The notes: a model not told the origin generated them from the letters alone. Counted from the first letter of the stretch, positions 8,094 through 17,089 are shown. The stretch: 43,805 bases of DNA from Zoogloea sp. (GCA_009026175.1 WBTZ01000024.1:1-43805); one strand, 5' to 3'. Numbers and translations are program-made.

Positions 8094-8831
8094 ATGTATC
8101 CACTCGCCGCCCCCACGACCGCAACCACAGCGCCCCCCGTCCGGGCCCGCCAGCGCGTCATCGACGACCCCATGCGCATGTTCCACTGGCTGTTCGCCGC
8201 GGCCTTCACCGGCGCCTACCTGAGCGCCGACAGCGAACACTTCCGGCTGCTCCATGTCACCCTCGGCTACATCCTGGCCGGGCTGTTCGCCTTCCGCCTC
8301 GCCTATGGGCTGTTCGGCCCTCCCCAGGCGCGCCTCGCCCGCCTGCGCGGCAGGCTGGCCAGCGCCCGCGACTGGCTGCATGGCCTGCGCCACGACGGCA
8401 CCATCAACCGGCGGCAAGGACAGAACCTGCTGATGGCCCTGGCCATCGCCACCCTGCTCCTGCTCACGCCATTCCTGGTCCTCAGCGGCTACGCCGTCTG
8501 GCAGGAATGGGGCCTGGGCCTTGCCGGCGTGGACGAGGACTGGCTCGAAGAACTCCATGAACTCGCCGCCAATGCCTGCCTCGCCGCCGTCCTCGGCCAC
8601 CTGGCGCTGCTCCTCGGCCTCAGCCTGCTGCGCGGCAGCAACCAGGCCCTGCCGATGCTCACCGGCCAGGTCGAAGGCACCGGCCCCAGCCCGGTGAAGA
8701 AGCCGCGCCGCTGGCTCGCCGCCCTGCTCTTCCTCGCCACCCTGGCCTATGCCGCCTGGGCCTGGCTGCAAGCGCCCCACGGCCTGGTCCCGGCCCTGTC
8801 GGCCCTCTCGTCGCACGTTACATTCCTGTAA
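8094..8831 (+). CDS. Membrane cytochrome b (b561 / Ni-hydrogenase cytochrome b type)
   Basis: The 245-residue integral membrane protein begins with 'RVIDDPMRMFHWLFAAAFTGAYL', the first haem-binding helix of this family. Further helices are 'LLHVTLGYILAGLFAFRLAYGLFG' (H in the haem position), 'LLMALAIATLLLLTPFLVLSGYAVW' and 'LHELAANACLAAVLGHLALLLGLSLL'. A fifth, short helix near the C-terminus ('WLAALLFLATLAYAAWAWL') completes it. It probably oxidises quinol and passes electrons to the dihaem cytochrome c. Its last codons contain a TTACA-N4-TGTAA inverted repeat that may be the operator of the next gene, a CusR-like regulator. Confidence 0.9.
   Translation: MYPLAAPTTATTAPPVRARQRVIDDPMRMFHWLFAAAFTGAYLSADSEHFRLLHVTLGYILAGLFAFRLAYGLFGPPQARLARLRGRLASARDWLHGLRHDGTINRRQGQNLLMALAIATLLLLTPFLVLSGYAVWQEWGLGLAGVDEDWLEELHELAANACLAAVLGHLALLLGLSLLRGSNQALPMLTGQVEGTGPSPVKKPRRWLAALLFLATLAYAAWAWLQAPHGLVPALSALSSHVTFL
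8818..8831. promoter_or_regulatory. TTACA-N4-TGTAA inverted repeat upstream of cusR-like gene
   Basis: TTACATTCCTGTAA is a 14-bp perfect inverted repeat overlapping the 3' end of the cytochrome b gene, 65 bp before the start of the response-regulator gene. CusR/CopR/HprR-type regulators recognise TTACA/TGTAA half-sites, so autoregulation is plausible. Its position inside the end of a coding sequence is constrained, so it could be chance. Confidence 0.45.
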
Positions 8832-8896
8832 TCTCGGCCCCGGCTGCCGGCGCGGAGGCAGAATACGGGCCCGGCGTGGCGTGAAGGACATTCAAG

Positions 8897-9574
8897 GTGA
8901 AGATACTGGTCGTCGAGGACGAACCCAAAACCGGGGATTACCTGAGGCAGGGCCTGATCGAGGCCGGGTTCGTGGTCGACCTGGCGCGGGACGGGCTGGA
9001 CGGCCTGCACCTGGCGCTGACCGAGGCCTACGACCTGACCATCCTCGACGTGATGCTGCCGGGCATCGACGGCTGGCAGGTGCTGCAGGGCATCCGGCGG
9101 GCCGGCAAGGAGATGCCGGTGCTGTTCCTGAGCGCCCGGGACGCCATCGATGACCGGGTCAAGGGGCTCGAGCTGGGCGCCGACGACTACTTGGTGAAGC
9201 CCTTCGCCTTCTCCGAACTGCTGGCCCGGGTGCGCACCCTGCTGCGCCGCGGCGGCAAGGCCAAGGAGGCCGAGATCCTGCGCGCCGCCGACCTGGAGCT
9301 CGACCTGCTGCGCCGACGGGTGACCCGCGGGGGACGCAAGATCGACCTGACCTCCAAGGAGTTCTCGCTGCTCGAACTCCTGCTGCGGCGCCAGGGCGAG
9401 GTCCTGCCCCGCTCGCTGATCGCCTCGCAGGTGTGGGACATGAACTTCGACAGCGACACCAACGTGATCGAGGTGGCCATCCGCCGCCTGCGCGTGAAGG
9501 TGGACGACGACTTCGACTTCAAGCTGATCCGCACCGTGCGGGGCATGGGCTACGTGCTGGACGCCACGGAGTGA
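8897..9574 (+). CDS. CusR/CopR-type OmpR-family response regulator
   Basis: The 225-residue regulator starts at a GTG with GAAGGA upstream. The receiver begins '[20 protein letters not shown]', the signature of the heavy-metal (CusR/CopR/CzcR) subgroup. It has phospho-acceptor D51 ('[13 protein letters not shown]'), 'LSARD' and '[23 protein letters not shown]'. The winged-helix output contains '[23 protein letters not shown]' and '[18 protein letters not shown]'. It overlaps the kinase start by one base (TGATG), so the pair is coupled. Despite the metal-type signature, no copper or zinc efflux genes are adjacent. The neighbours are cytochromes and a porin, so the signal may be redox or peroxide as in HprRS. 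Confidence 0.95.
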   Translation: MKILVVEDEPKTGDYLRQGLIEAGFVVDLARDGLDGLHLALTEAYDLTILDVMLPGIDGWQVLQGIRRAGKEMPVLFLSARDAIDDRVKGLELGADDYLVKPFAFSELLARVRTLLRRGGKAKEAEILRAADLELDLLRRRVTRGGRKIDLTSKEFSLLELLLRRQGEVLPRSLIASQVWDMNFDSDTNVIEVAIRRLRVKVDDDFDFKLIRTVRGMGYVLDATE

Positions 9575-10974
9575 TGAAGCTGCCCTTCGGCCGCTCGGTC
9601 ACCGCCCGCCTCACCCTGCTGTTCGCGGTGGTCTCCTCCAGCGTGCTGCTGGTCCTCGGCCTGGTCATCGCCTCGCTGGTCGAGCACCACTTCGAGGACA
9701 TGGACCTGGAGCTGCTCGAAGGCAAGCTCGAGCTGATCCGCCACGCCGTCGTCAAGGCACGGGCCAGCGGCAATCTCGAGGCCATGGCCGAGCCGCTGGA
9801 GGCCGCCCTGGTCGGCCACCATGGCCTGGCGGTGGGCGTCTGGCGCGCCGACGGCCAGCCCGTGTATGTGTCGGCCGCGGCGGCCTTCCCGGCCGACAGC
9901 ATCCCGCCGGGCGGCGACAAGCCCTTCCCGCGGACCTGGGAGAGCGATGACGGCCAGCGCTACCGGGGCCTCCAGGGCCTCGCCCCGACCGGCCGCGACG
10001 GCGAAGCCGCGGCGCGGGTGGCGGTGTCCACCGGGCTGGCGCACCACGACCATTTCATGCAGTCCTTCCGCCTGGCCATGTGGACGGTGGTGAGCGTCGC
10101 CGCCCTGCTGTCGGGCCTGCTCGGCTGGGTGGCGGCCCGGCGTGGCCTGGCGCCGCTGCGCGACATCGTGCGGCACGCGGCCGACATCACCGCCAGCAAG
10201 CTCGACCAACGTCTGGCCGACGACGCCATCCCGGAGGAGCTGGCCGAGGTGGTACGCACCCTCAATGCCATGCTGGCCCGGCTGGAGTCCTCGTTCCAGC
10301 GCCTGTCCGACTTCTCTTCGGACATCGCCCACGAGCTGCGCACCCCCGTCAGCAACCTGCTCACCCAGACCCAGGTGACCCTGTCGCGGGCCCGCAGCCT
10401 GGCCGAGTACCAGGACGTGCTGGCCTCGAATGCCGAGGAGTTCGAGCGCCTGTCCCGCACCATCGCCGACATGCTGTTCCTGGCCAAGGCCGACAACCGG
10501 CTGCTCATCCCGACCCGCGAGCCGGTCCATCTGGAAGCCGAGGTGCGCGGGCTGCTGGAGTTCTACGAAGCGCTGGCCGACGAGAAGGCGCTGGTCCTGA
10601 GCTGCACGGGCAGCGCCGAGGTCAGCGGCGACCGCCTGATGCTCCGGCGCGCCATCAGCAACCTGCTCTCCAACGCGGTGCGCCACACCCCCGCCCACGG
10701 CCACATCGCCGTCGAGCTGGCCTCGGACGGGCAGACGGCCCGCCTCCGCGTGGAGAACTCCGGCCCCGGCATCGCGCCGGAGCATCTGCCCCGCCTGTTC
10801 GACCGCTTCTACCGGGCCGATGCCTCACGTCAGCACTCGGGGGAAGGCTCGGGCCTGGGGCTGGCGATCAGCCTGTCGATCGTCCAGGCCCACGGCGGCG
10901 GGATCGAGGTCCGTTCCGAGGCCGGGCTCACGGTCTTCGAGCTGCGCCTGCCGCTTGCGCCGCCCGTGTCCTGA
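9574..10974 (+). CDS. CusS-type heavy-metal sensor histidine kinase
   Basis: This 466-residue inner-membrane kinase has membrane segments at about 13-36 and 165-188. A periplasmic domain of about 130 residues separates them, and a HAMP domain (about 189-241, 'RRGLAPLRDIVRHAADITASKLDQRL') follows. The phospho-acceptor is H253 in 'DFSSDIAHELRTPVSNLL'. An N box 'NLLSNAVRHTPAHG', 'NSGPGI', 'LFDRFYRAD' and 'GSGLGLAISLSIVQAHGG' complete the catalytic core. The periplasmic part contains 'HHDHF' (about 157-161), a possible metal site. The gene is translationally coupled to the regulator and ends 10 bp from the convergent porin gene. Confidence 0.94.
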   Translation: MKLPFGRSVTARLTLLFAVVSSSVLLVLGLVIASLVEHHFEDMDLELLEGKLELIRHAVVKARASGNLEAMAEPLEAALVGHHGLAVGVWRADGQPVYVSAAAAFPADSIPPGGDKPFPRTWESDDGQRYRGLQGLAPTGRDGEAAARVAVSTGLAHHDHFMQSFRLAMWTVVSVAALLSGLLGWVAARRGLAPLRDIVRHAADITASKLDQRLADDAIPEELAEVVRTLNAMLARLESSFQRLSDFSSDIAHELRTPVSNLLTQTQVTLSRARSLAEYQDVLASNAEEFERLSRTIADMLFLAKADNRLLIPTREPVHLEAEVRGLLEFYEALADEKALVLSCTGSAEVSGDRLMLRRAISNLLSNAVRHTPAHGHIAVELASDGQTARLRVENSGPGIAPEHLPRLFDRFYRADASRQHSGEGSGLGLAISLSIVQAHGGGIEVRSEAGLTVFELRLPLAPPVS

Positions 10975-10984
10975 GCCCCTGCGC

Positions 10985-12322
10985 TCAGAACTCGGTGTGG
11001 ATGCGCATGGCGAAGAAGTTGGCAGGGCCGCGGTCGGCGTTGTAGGCCGGATTCCACATGCGCTGGTAGTCGGCGGTCAGGAAGACCGTCTTCCACACAT
11101 TCAGGCTGTAATAGGTTTCCACCAGCTGTTCGGGCCGGTAGCTGAGCCGTCCATCCCCGATGAAGAAGGAGATGCCGCCTGCCTCCAGGTACTCGCGACG
11201 GTCCTTCGACAAGCTGTTGCGGGCATAGCCCAGGCCCAGGGTGTCCATGCCGCGCCCCCACGCCGTCCCCTTCAGCGCCAGGCCCATGCCCAGTGAGGCA
11301 TCGGTCTCGGTGAAGGCATAGGTCTCGGTGCGGCCATCGGCCTTCATCGCCCGCAGGAAGAAGCCCAGGTCATCGTTGATGGCCTGCTCGAGGTTGATCC
11401 CGACACCGTACTTGATCTTCTCGCCCCGACGCACCGCCAGGATCGCCTGCGGGTCCGCATCGGGGTTGGCCTTCAGGTAGCCCAACGCGTCCTCGAAGGA
11501 CGCCACCACCGCGCGGTTGCGCCAGGCCAGCAGGCGCAGCTTGCCGGGCTGGCCCCACAGGGTGTGGCCCCGCTCCACCTCCACCTGGTCGCCGTAGTGC
11601 TTGAAGATCTGCGAATCGGTGGGGAGCATGTTCGGCTCCTTGGGGCCGGTCATCCGCCCGACGCGGAGTACCCAGTCATCCTGGTACCACTCCGCGGCGA
11701 AGCCCCAGCCGAAGCCCCGGGCGTCGGCCGCATAGTCGTAGGACAAGGGCGCCATGAAGCCGGCGTTCATGAAGTGCACCCGCGGGTCCTTGGCGTAGCG
11801 GTTGTCGTCGAAGACATCGAGGGTCGAGAAATTGCCCACCGTCAGCACCACCCGGTTCTTGTCCACCGTGCCGGCCATCTGGTTCAGGTCCGCCTCGACC
11901 GCCTCGTCACCACCGCCCAGGCCCCAGGTCTGGCGCAGGAAGAGACGCTGGCGGTACATCTTGGGGCGGGTGCCGGCGGTGCGCGTCAGCTCCCCGTTGG
12001 TGAAGCCCCCACTGCCGCTCAGCTCCGAGAAAGGCACCCCCTGGGTGATCTCCGGATTGAGGTAGAGCTCGCCGCCCTGCCACGGGCGGAAGCCCAGGTA
12101 GGCGGTGGTGGTGGCGGTGTAGCTGTTCTCGCGGGCCGCCTTCAGGCTCCTGGGACCGCTGTAGTCAGCCGGCATGCTCGGCTTGGTCTGCCAGACGTAG
12201 GTGGCCTGGAAGCGTGCGGTCCAGTCCTCGTGGGTCTCGCCGGCGGCCAGGGCCGGCATGGATGCCCACAGGGCGCCAAGCGCCGCGCAACGGGTAAGGA
12301 AAACAGCGGAACAGATGCGCAT
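10985..12322 (-). CDS. OprB-like carbohydrate-selective porin
   Basis: The 445-residue outer-membrane protein has a signal peptide (about 1-27, 'ALWASMPALAAGE'), many alternating beta-strand segments and a C-terminal aromatic ('MRIHTEF'). These are hallmarks of a 16-18-stranded barrel. 'DWTARFQATYVWQTKPSMPADYSGPRSL' near the N-terminus and 'NPAYNADRGPANFFAMRIHTEF' at the end are typical of the OprB family. It likely allows passive uptake of sugars or other small solutes. It is monocistronic on its strand, convergent with the CusS-like kinase. Substrate cannot be deduced. Confidence 0.85.
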   Translation of the reverse strand: MRICSAVFLTRCAALGALWASMPALAAGETHEDWTARFQATYVWQTKPSMPADYSGPRSLKAARENSYTATTTAYLGFRPWQGGELYLNPEITQGVPFSELSGSGGFTNGELTRTAGTRPKMYRQRLFLRQTWGLGGGDEAVEADLNQMAGTVDKNRVVLTVGNFSTLDVFDDNRYAKDPRVHFMNAGFMAPLSYDYAADARGFGWGFAAEWYQDDWVLRVGRMTGPKEPNMLPTDSQIFKHYGDQVEVERGHTLWGQPGKLRLLAWRNRAVVASFEDALGYLKANPDADPQAILAVRRGEKIKYGVGINLEQAINDDLGFFLRAMKADGRTETYAFTETDASLGMGLALKGTAWGRGMDTLGLGYARNSLSKDRREYLEAGGISFFIGDGRLSYRPEQLVETYYSLNVWKTVFLTADYQRMWNPAYNADRGPANFFAMRIHTEF

Positions 12323-12466
12323 CGGCGACTCGTCACTCAGGAATGGGCCCGCAGGGGCGCTCCCCGGACGGGAGCGCGGCGGATTCTGGGCGAGCAGTTT
12401 ATGAAAGTAAAGTTACAGCACGAAGACTCCGGCGACGGACTGCAAGAAACGCAGGCCGCCGCGGCA

Positions 12467-13417
12467 TCACATCAGGCCCATGCCCCGCAGGATCGTGATG
12501 GCGCTGGTGGTGGTCACCAGCGACCCCAGCGTGGTGATCGCCACGATATTGGCGGCGAGCGTGCCATTGCCGCCCATCGCCCGCACCATCACGTAGCTGG
12601 CCGCGGCCGACGGGGCCGAGGCCATGAGCATCACGATGCCCAGGCTCATCCCCCGAAAGCCCAGGGCGATGGCCCCCGCCGTATAGGCCAGCGGCACCAG
12701 CACCAGCTTGACCACCGAGGCCATCGCCGTATTGCCCAGCTCGGCGCGCAGGGTCTTGAAGTTGAGGGCCGCCCCGGTGCACAGCAGGGCCAGCGGCAGG
12801 GTCAGGTCCGCCAGGTACTGGCCCGACTGGACCAGCACCCGCGGCAGCACCAGGCCGCTGAAGGAGACGCACAAGGCCAGCGCGATGGCCACGATCAGCG
12901 GATTGGTGACGATGTTGCGCAGGACCCGCGAAACGCCCTGGCGCTTGTGCAGGGAGCGGCTGAGGGTCACCACCGAGAAGATGTTGAACAGGATGGTGAG
13001 CAGGCCCACGTACAGCGACGACCCGATCAGCCCGGCCTCTCCATAGGCATTCACGCAGTAGGCCAGCCCGATCACCCCCAGGTTCGAGCGGAAGGCCGCC
13101 TGCACCACCACGCCCCGGTCCTCCGGCGGCTGCACCCAGAAGTGGGCCAGCACCTCGAGGATCGCGAAGACCACCGCCGTCGCCGCCAGGCCGTAGCCCA
13201 CCAGCGCGAGATTGGCGGACTCCCCCACATGGGTCTTGGTCACGCTGAGGAACAGCAGGGCCGGCAGGGCGATCTTGAACACCAGCTCCGAGCCGGCGTT
13301 CACAAAGCCGTCGGTCAGCATGCCGGCGCGCCGCAGCCAGACACCCAGCCCGAGGATCACGAAGATCGGCCCGGTGACGGAAAAGGAAAATTCGAGAACA
13401 GCCAGGAATTCAGTCAT
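12467..13417 (-). CDS. AEC-family (auxin efflux carrier-type) permease
   Basis: This 316-residue membrane protein has about ten hydrophobic helices in the 5+5 arrangement of the AEC family. Family-like stretches are 'VTGPIFVILGLGVWLRRAGML', 'KIALPALLFLSV', 'AAFRSNLGVIGLAY' and the C-terminal 'SAPSAAASYVMVRAMGGNGTLAANIVAITTLGS'. Bacterial members export or import carboxylates such as malonate or malate. The start at 13417 matches the usual N-terminus; an upstream in-frame extension of 38 residues is not hydrophobic or conserved-looking. It follows an MFS gene by 80 bp on the same strand and may be the last gene of the chrBA transcription unit. Confidence 0.88.
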   Translation of the reverse strand: MTEFLAVLEFSFSVTGPIFVILGLGVWLRRAGMLTDGFVNAGSELVFKIALPALLFLSVTKTHVGESANLALVGYGLAATAVVFAILEVLAHFWVQPPEDRGVVVQAAFRSNLGVIGLAYCVNAYGEAGLIGSSLYVGLLTILFNIFSVVTLSRSLHKRQGVSRVLRNIVTNPLIVAIALALCVSFSGLVLPRVLVQSGQYLADLTLPLALLCTGAALNFKTLRAELGNTAMASVVKLVLVPLAYTAGAIALGFRGMSLGIVMLMASAPSAAASYVMVRAMGGNGTLAANIVAITTLGSLVTTTSAITILRGMGLM

Positions 13418-13497
13418 CGCGTGCCGCCCGGGTGGCGCATGGACAAGGTTCAACTTCAGATCCGGAACGCGGACCGGCGCCCGCCCGTCCTGCCGCC

Positions 13498-14703
13498 CTA
13501 CTTTACATGGTGTTGCCTGAACGCCCGCCACAGCACCAGGTCGTAGGCGATCTTCAGCACCCCGCAGGCGATCAGCGGTGCCGCCAGCCAGCCGCCGGCA
13601 AACAGGGCCCCGCCTATCGTCGGGCTCAAGGCGGCGGCCAGGCTGCGCGGCACCGCCGTGAAACTGGCCGCCGCCGCGCGCTCGCCGGGGGTGACCGCCT
13701 CCATCACGAAGGCGCTGCGGGTCGGCACATCCATCTGCGACAGCAGCGCCCGCACGAAGAGCAGGGCAAACGCCAGCTCGATGCTCGGGACAAAGGCCGC
13801 CAGTATCAGGCAGATGCTGGCCGGAATGTGCGTGAACACCATGGTGTTGATCAGGCCGATGCGCCGGGCCAGCCTGGGCGCGATCAACTGGGAGGAGGCC
13901 GACAGCAGGCCCGACCAGAAGAAGAAGTTGCCCGCCGCCGTCAGCGAGAGGTCAAAGCGCTGGAAGAACCACAAGGCCATCAGCGCATTGATGACCAGCC
14001 CGCCGGCAAACGAATCCACCGCAAACAAGGCCGCCAGCCGGATCACGATGCCCCGGGACTCGCCCAGCGGAACCGGCGGCACCTGGGGCCCGGTGCCCGC
14101 CGGAAGCCGCCGGTAGAGCAGCCAGACCACGGCCCCGACCAGCCCGTAGGCGGCAAACATCCCCTGCATGGCACCGAGCGGGGTCAGCCCCGTGGCGCCG
14201 ACCAGCCACTCGGGCAGGCCGGCGGCCAGCGCCCCGAGCGCGGCAAACAGCGCGCCCAGCAGGGAGTAGCGGGCAAACAGCGCCGTGCGCGCCACGCCCT
14301 GCCCGGATTCCGCCAGCCGGGCATGCTCGAGGGGCAGGAACACGCTGACGTCCCCCGAACTCGGATTGAGCGTCCCGACGAAGGCCACCAGCAGCAAGGG
14401 CCAGAAGGCCGTGGTGAGGGCGAAGCACAGCCCCGTCGCCAGCATCAGCAAGGCCGCCCCGAGCAGCAGCCGGCGCGGCTGGAAGCGATAGCCCCAGGCT
14501 CCCACCGCCAGGGTCGCCAGGGCCGAGCCCAGCAGGGTCGCCGTGCTGAGGATGCCCACGTCCAGGGTGCCATAACCCAGGGCCAGCAGATAGGCCGGCA
14601 GCAGCACCGCCACATAGCCATCGACGAAGGCCCTGAGCGCCCTGCCCGCCAGCAGCGGCCACACGGCGCCATCCCCCCCCGGGGGAATCAGCAGACGGCG
14701 CAT
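13498..14703 (-). CDS. MFS transporter downstream of chrBA
   Basis: The 401-residue, roughly 12-helix major facilitator protein shows helix 1-2 sequence 'GRALRAFVDGYVAVLLPAYLLALGYG' and, later, 'SSGDVSVFLPLEHA', 'DVPTRSAFVMEAVTPGERAAAASFTAVPRSL' and 'LSPTIGGALF'. It begins 55 bp after chrA on the same strand, so it may belong to a chromate or other stress-response unit. Substrate is unknown. The start chosen (14703) fits the first helix; a GTG one codon upstream is equally possible. The frame is open further upstream, but that stretch is Arg/Gly-rich low-complexity sequence and overlaps the end of nothing else. Confidence 0.86.
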   Translation of the reverse strand: MRRLLIPPGGDGAVWPLLAGRALRAFVDGYVAVLLPAYLLALGYGTLDVGILSTATLLGSALATLAVGAWGYRFQPRRLLLGAALLMLATGLCFALTTAFWPLLLVAFVGTLNPSSGDVSVFLPLEHARLAESGQGVARTALFARYSLLGALFAALGALAAGLPEWLVGATGLTPLGAMQGMFAAYGLVGAVVWLLYRRLPAGTGPQVPPVPLGESRGIVIRLAALFAVDSFAGGLVINALMALWFFQRFDLSLTAAGNFFFWSGLLSASSQLIAPRLARRIGLINTMVFTHIPASICLILAAFVPSIELAFALLFVRALLSQMDVPTRSAFVMEAVTPGERAAAASFTAVPRSLAAALSPTIGGALFAGGWLAAPLIACGVLKIAYDLVLWRAFRQHHVK

Positions 14704-14758
14704 CACGCCCGCCGCGGGCGGCTGTCCGCCCGCAGCGCCTCCCCGGAGGGCCGCCCGC

Positions 14759-16126
14759 TCACAGCAGGCTCCTGATCGCCAGCCCGAGCACGGCACAGGC
14801 GGCGATGACGTGGATCACATTCACCTTGAAGCGGAACAGGGCGATGGCCGCGGCCACGGCGATCGCGGCCGACACCGCATCGAAGCTGCCGGCGAAGCCC
14901 TTCGGCCACAGCACGTGATAACCGAAGAACAGAGCCAGGTTGAGGATCACGCCGACCACCGCCGCCGTGATGGCGGTGAGGGGGGCGGTGAACTTCAGGT
15001 CGTTGTGGGTGGTTTCGATGAGCGGCCCGCCGGTCAGGATGAAGATGAAGGAGGGCAGGAAGGTGAACCAGGTCACCACGGCAGCAGCCACCGCACCGGC
15101 CAGGAACAGGCTGTCGGGGCCGAACACGGCCTTGGTGTAGCCACCGACGAAACCGACGAAGGACACCACCATGATCAGCGGCCCCGGAGTGGTCTCGCCC
15201 AGCGCCAGGCCGTCGATCATCTGGTGCGGCGTCAGCCAGCCATAGCTTTCGACCGCCCCCTGGTACACATAGGGCAGCACCGCGTAGGCCCCGCCAAAGG
15301 TCAGCAGCGCCGCCTTGGTGAAGAACCAGCCCATCCGGGTCAGGGTGTTCTCAGTACCGTAGCGGGCAACCAGCAGGCCCATGGGGATCAGCCACAGCAG
15401 GCTGCCCACCAGCGCCACCCGGAGCAGGCGCCCCCACGTGAACAGGGCATGGGCCGGTGTCGGGGTGTCATCATCGATGAGGGCACGGCCATGGGATGTG
15501 CCGGCCTTGCCGTGCCCCCCTCCGGCCTTGAAGCTGTCCGGAGCGAGGCGCCCCCCCACATAGCCGGTCAGGGCGGCCGCCAGCACGATCAGCGGAAACG
15601 GCAGGTCGGCGGCGAAGATCGCCACGAAGGAGGCCGCCGCCACCGCCCACATCACCGGGTTCCTGAGGGCCCGGGCACCGATGCGGTGGGTGGCCTGCAC
15701 CACGATGGCGGTGACCGCCGGCTTGATGCCATAGAACAGGCCGGCCACCAGCGGCATCTCGCCAAAGGCGACATAGACCCACGACAGGGCGATCAGGATG
15801 AACAGCGAGGGCAGCACGAACAGGCCGCCCGCCACGATGCCGCCCCAGGTCCGGTGCATCAGCCAGCCGATGTAGGTGGCAAGCTGCTGCGCCTCGGGCC
15901 CGGGCAGCACCATGCAGTAGTTGAGCGCATGCAGGAAGCGCCGTTCGGAAATCCAGCGCCGGCGCTCGACCAGTTCCTGGTGCATGATCGAGATCTGCCC
16001 GGCCGGGCCGCCAAAGCTGATGAAGCCCAGCTTCAGCCAGAAGGCGAAGGCCTGCCAGAAGCTGACCGGCGCCGGCGCATCATCGCCAGCCGGCAGGGAA
16101 ACGGACGCAGATGCGGATTCGTTCAT
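14759..16126 (-). CDS. chrA: Chromate transporter ChrA (two-domain)
   Basis: The 455-residue CHR-family protein has two homologous domains. The N-terminal one shows 'FWLKLGFISFGGPAGQISIMHQELVERRRWI' and 'LPGPEAQQLATYIGWL'. The C-terminal one shows 'FTKAALLTFGGAYAVLPYVYQGAVESYGWL' and 'GLALGETTPGPLIMVVSFVGF'. Each is followed by several membrane helices. It exports chromate driven by the proton-motive force. A hydrophilic, His/Asp-containing linker (about residues 200-230) joins the domains. Its start overlaps the chrB stop as ATGA, so translation is coupled. Length and motifs match full-length long-chain ChrA. Confidence 0.96.
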   Translation of the reverse strand: MNESASASVSLPAGDDAPAPVSFWQAFAFWLKLGFISFGGPAGQISIMHQELVERRRWISERRFLHALNYCMVLPGPEAQQLATYIGWLMHRTWGGIVAGGLFVLPSLFILIALSWVYVAFGEMPLVAGLFYGIKPAVTAIVVQATHRIGARALRNPVMWAVAAASFVAIFAADLPFPLIVLAAALTGYVGGRLAPDSFKAGGGHGKAGTSHGRALIDDDTPTPAHALFTWGRLLRVALVGSLLWLIPMGLLVARYGTENTLTRMGWFFTKAALLTFGGAYAVLPYVYQGAVESYGWLTPHQMIDGLALGETTPGPLIMVVSFVGFVGGYTKAVFGPDSLFLAGAVAAAVVTWFTFLPSFIFILTGGPLIETTHNDLKFTAPLTAITAAVVGVILNLALFFGYHVLWPKGFAGSFDAVSAAIAVAAAIALFRFKVNVIHVIAACAVLGLAIRSLL

Positions 16127-17064
16127 GGGGTACTTCCCGTGTTTTCAAAGGAGGCCAGCAGGCCGTCCAGGATGGCACTGGCCAATTGCAACAACTGGTC
16201 ATCGTCAGCGACGATCCGCCGCAACCCCGCCAGGGCGCTCTCGATACCAGCGGCTTCGGGGGGCTGCACGCCCCCCACGTCCAGGAAGTGCACGATGCCA
16301 CCCAGCCGGTTGATGGCCGGGCTTTCCAGGGCAAAGCTGGCCACCAGGACCTCGAAGGTCACGCGGGCCCCGATGTGGCTGAAGCGGGCACCGTCAAAGT
16401 CGAAGCCCACGGCGCCTGCGGGGCAGTCCGCCGGGGTCGGCAGCCACAGCAGGCGGGCGGCCGGATCGATGAAGCGCCGGATCAGCCAGGCGCTGGCCAG
16501 CCGGTCCACCCAGGGCCGCGCCCGGGTGGCCCAGGTCTGCCCCTGGAACTGCCGGATGTCCAGGCGGGGCACGGGTATTTCGATGGGACGCGGCTCGTCC
16601 GCCGACGTGAGCTGCGCGACCCGGTGCTCGAGTTCAAGCACGGCCGCCGCGGCCTGCCGGTGAGCCTCCCCCGGGAAGAAGTCGGTGTCGGCCAGGGCAG
16701 AGAAAACCTTGCGCAGCCTGCGGGCCTGCTTCAGCCCATCCGCCGCGGCGTCACGGGTCAGTGCATCCCGCGCCCGGGCGACCTCCTCCAGCAGGTCGGC
16801 GTACTCCCGGCTCCGGTCGAACAGCCCGGCGAAGTCGCTGCCCTCCGGCTCCTCCACGCGCAGCACCAGGGCGCTGCCCCCCGAGGCCAGGATGTCGGCC
16901 GCCACGGCATCCAGCCGGACCCGGCAGGCATCCCGCCCGGGCATCAGATACACGCCGTCGCGCAGCACGGCGGCCCCCGAGCCCTTCAGGCTGCGCCAGG
17001 CCCGCATGCGGGCCGTGGCGTTCTCGGTCGGGAGGCTGGTGATGAGGGCAAGCCAAGCATTCAT
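16123..17064 (-). CDS. chrB: Chromate resistance regulator ChrB
   Basis: The 313-residue protein starts 'MNAWLALITSLPTENATARMRAWRSLKGSGAAVLRDGVYLMP', the N-terminal ChrB domain. The C-terminal part 'QTWATRARPWVDRLASAWLIRRFIDPAARLLWL' and 'GFDFDGARFSHIGARVTFEVLVASF' is the conserved ChrB C-terminal domain. ChrB controls chrA expression in response to chromate. Its stop overlaps the chrA start (ATGA). A 12-bp perfect palindrome begins one base upstream of the start codon and is probably its operator. The N-terminus and length are as expected, and no truncation is visible. Confidence 0.95.
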   Translation of the reverse strand: MNAWLALITSLPTENATARMRAWRSLKGSGAAVLRDGVYLMPGRDACRVRLDAVAADILASGGSALVLRVEEPEGSDFAGLFDRSREYADLLEEVARARDALTRDAAADGLKQARRLRKVFSALADTDFFPGEAHRQAAAAVLELEHRVAQLTSADEPRPIEIPVPRLDIRQFQGQTWATRARPWVDRLASAWLIRRFIDPAARLLWLPTPADCPAGAVGFDFDGARFSHIGARVTFEVLVASFALESPAINRLGGIVHFLDVGGVQPPEAAGIESALAGLRRIVADDDQLLQLASAILDGLLASFENTGSTP

Positions 17065-17089
17065 TAGAGTACTCTACATAAACATAGAG
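17065..17089. promoter_or_regulatory. Putative ChrB operator/promoter
   Basis: TAGAGTACTCTA at 17065-17076 is a perfect 12-bp palindrome abutting the chrB start codon. A further TAGAG half-site lies at 17085-17089, so CTCTA (17072-17076) and that TAGAG form a second inverted pair with an 8-bp spacer. The region from 17065 to 17110 is markedly A/T-rich compared with its surroundings, as expected for a promoter. No clear Shine-Dalgarno sequence precedes chrB, so a bound repressor here would also mask the translation start region. Confidence 0.55.
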
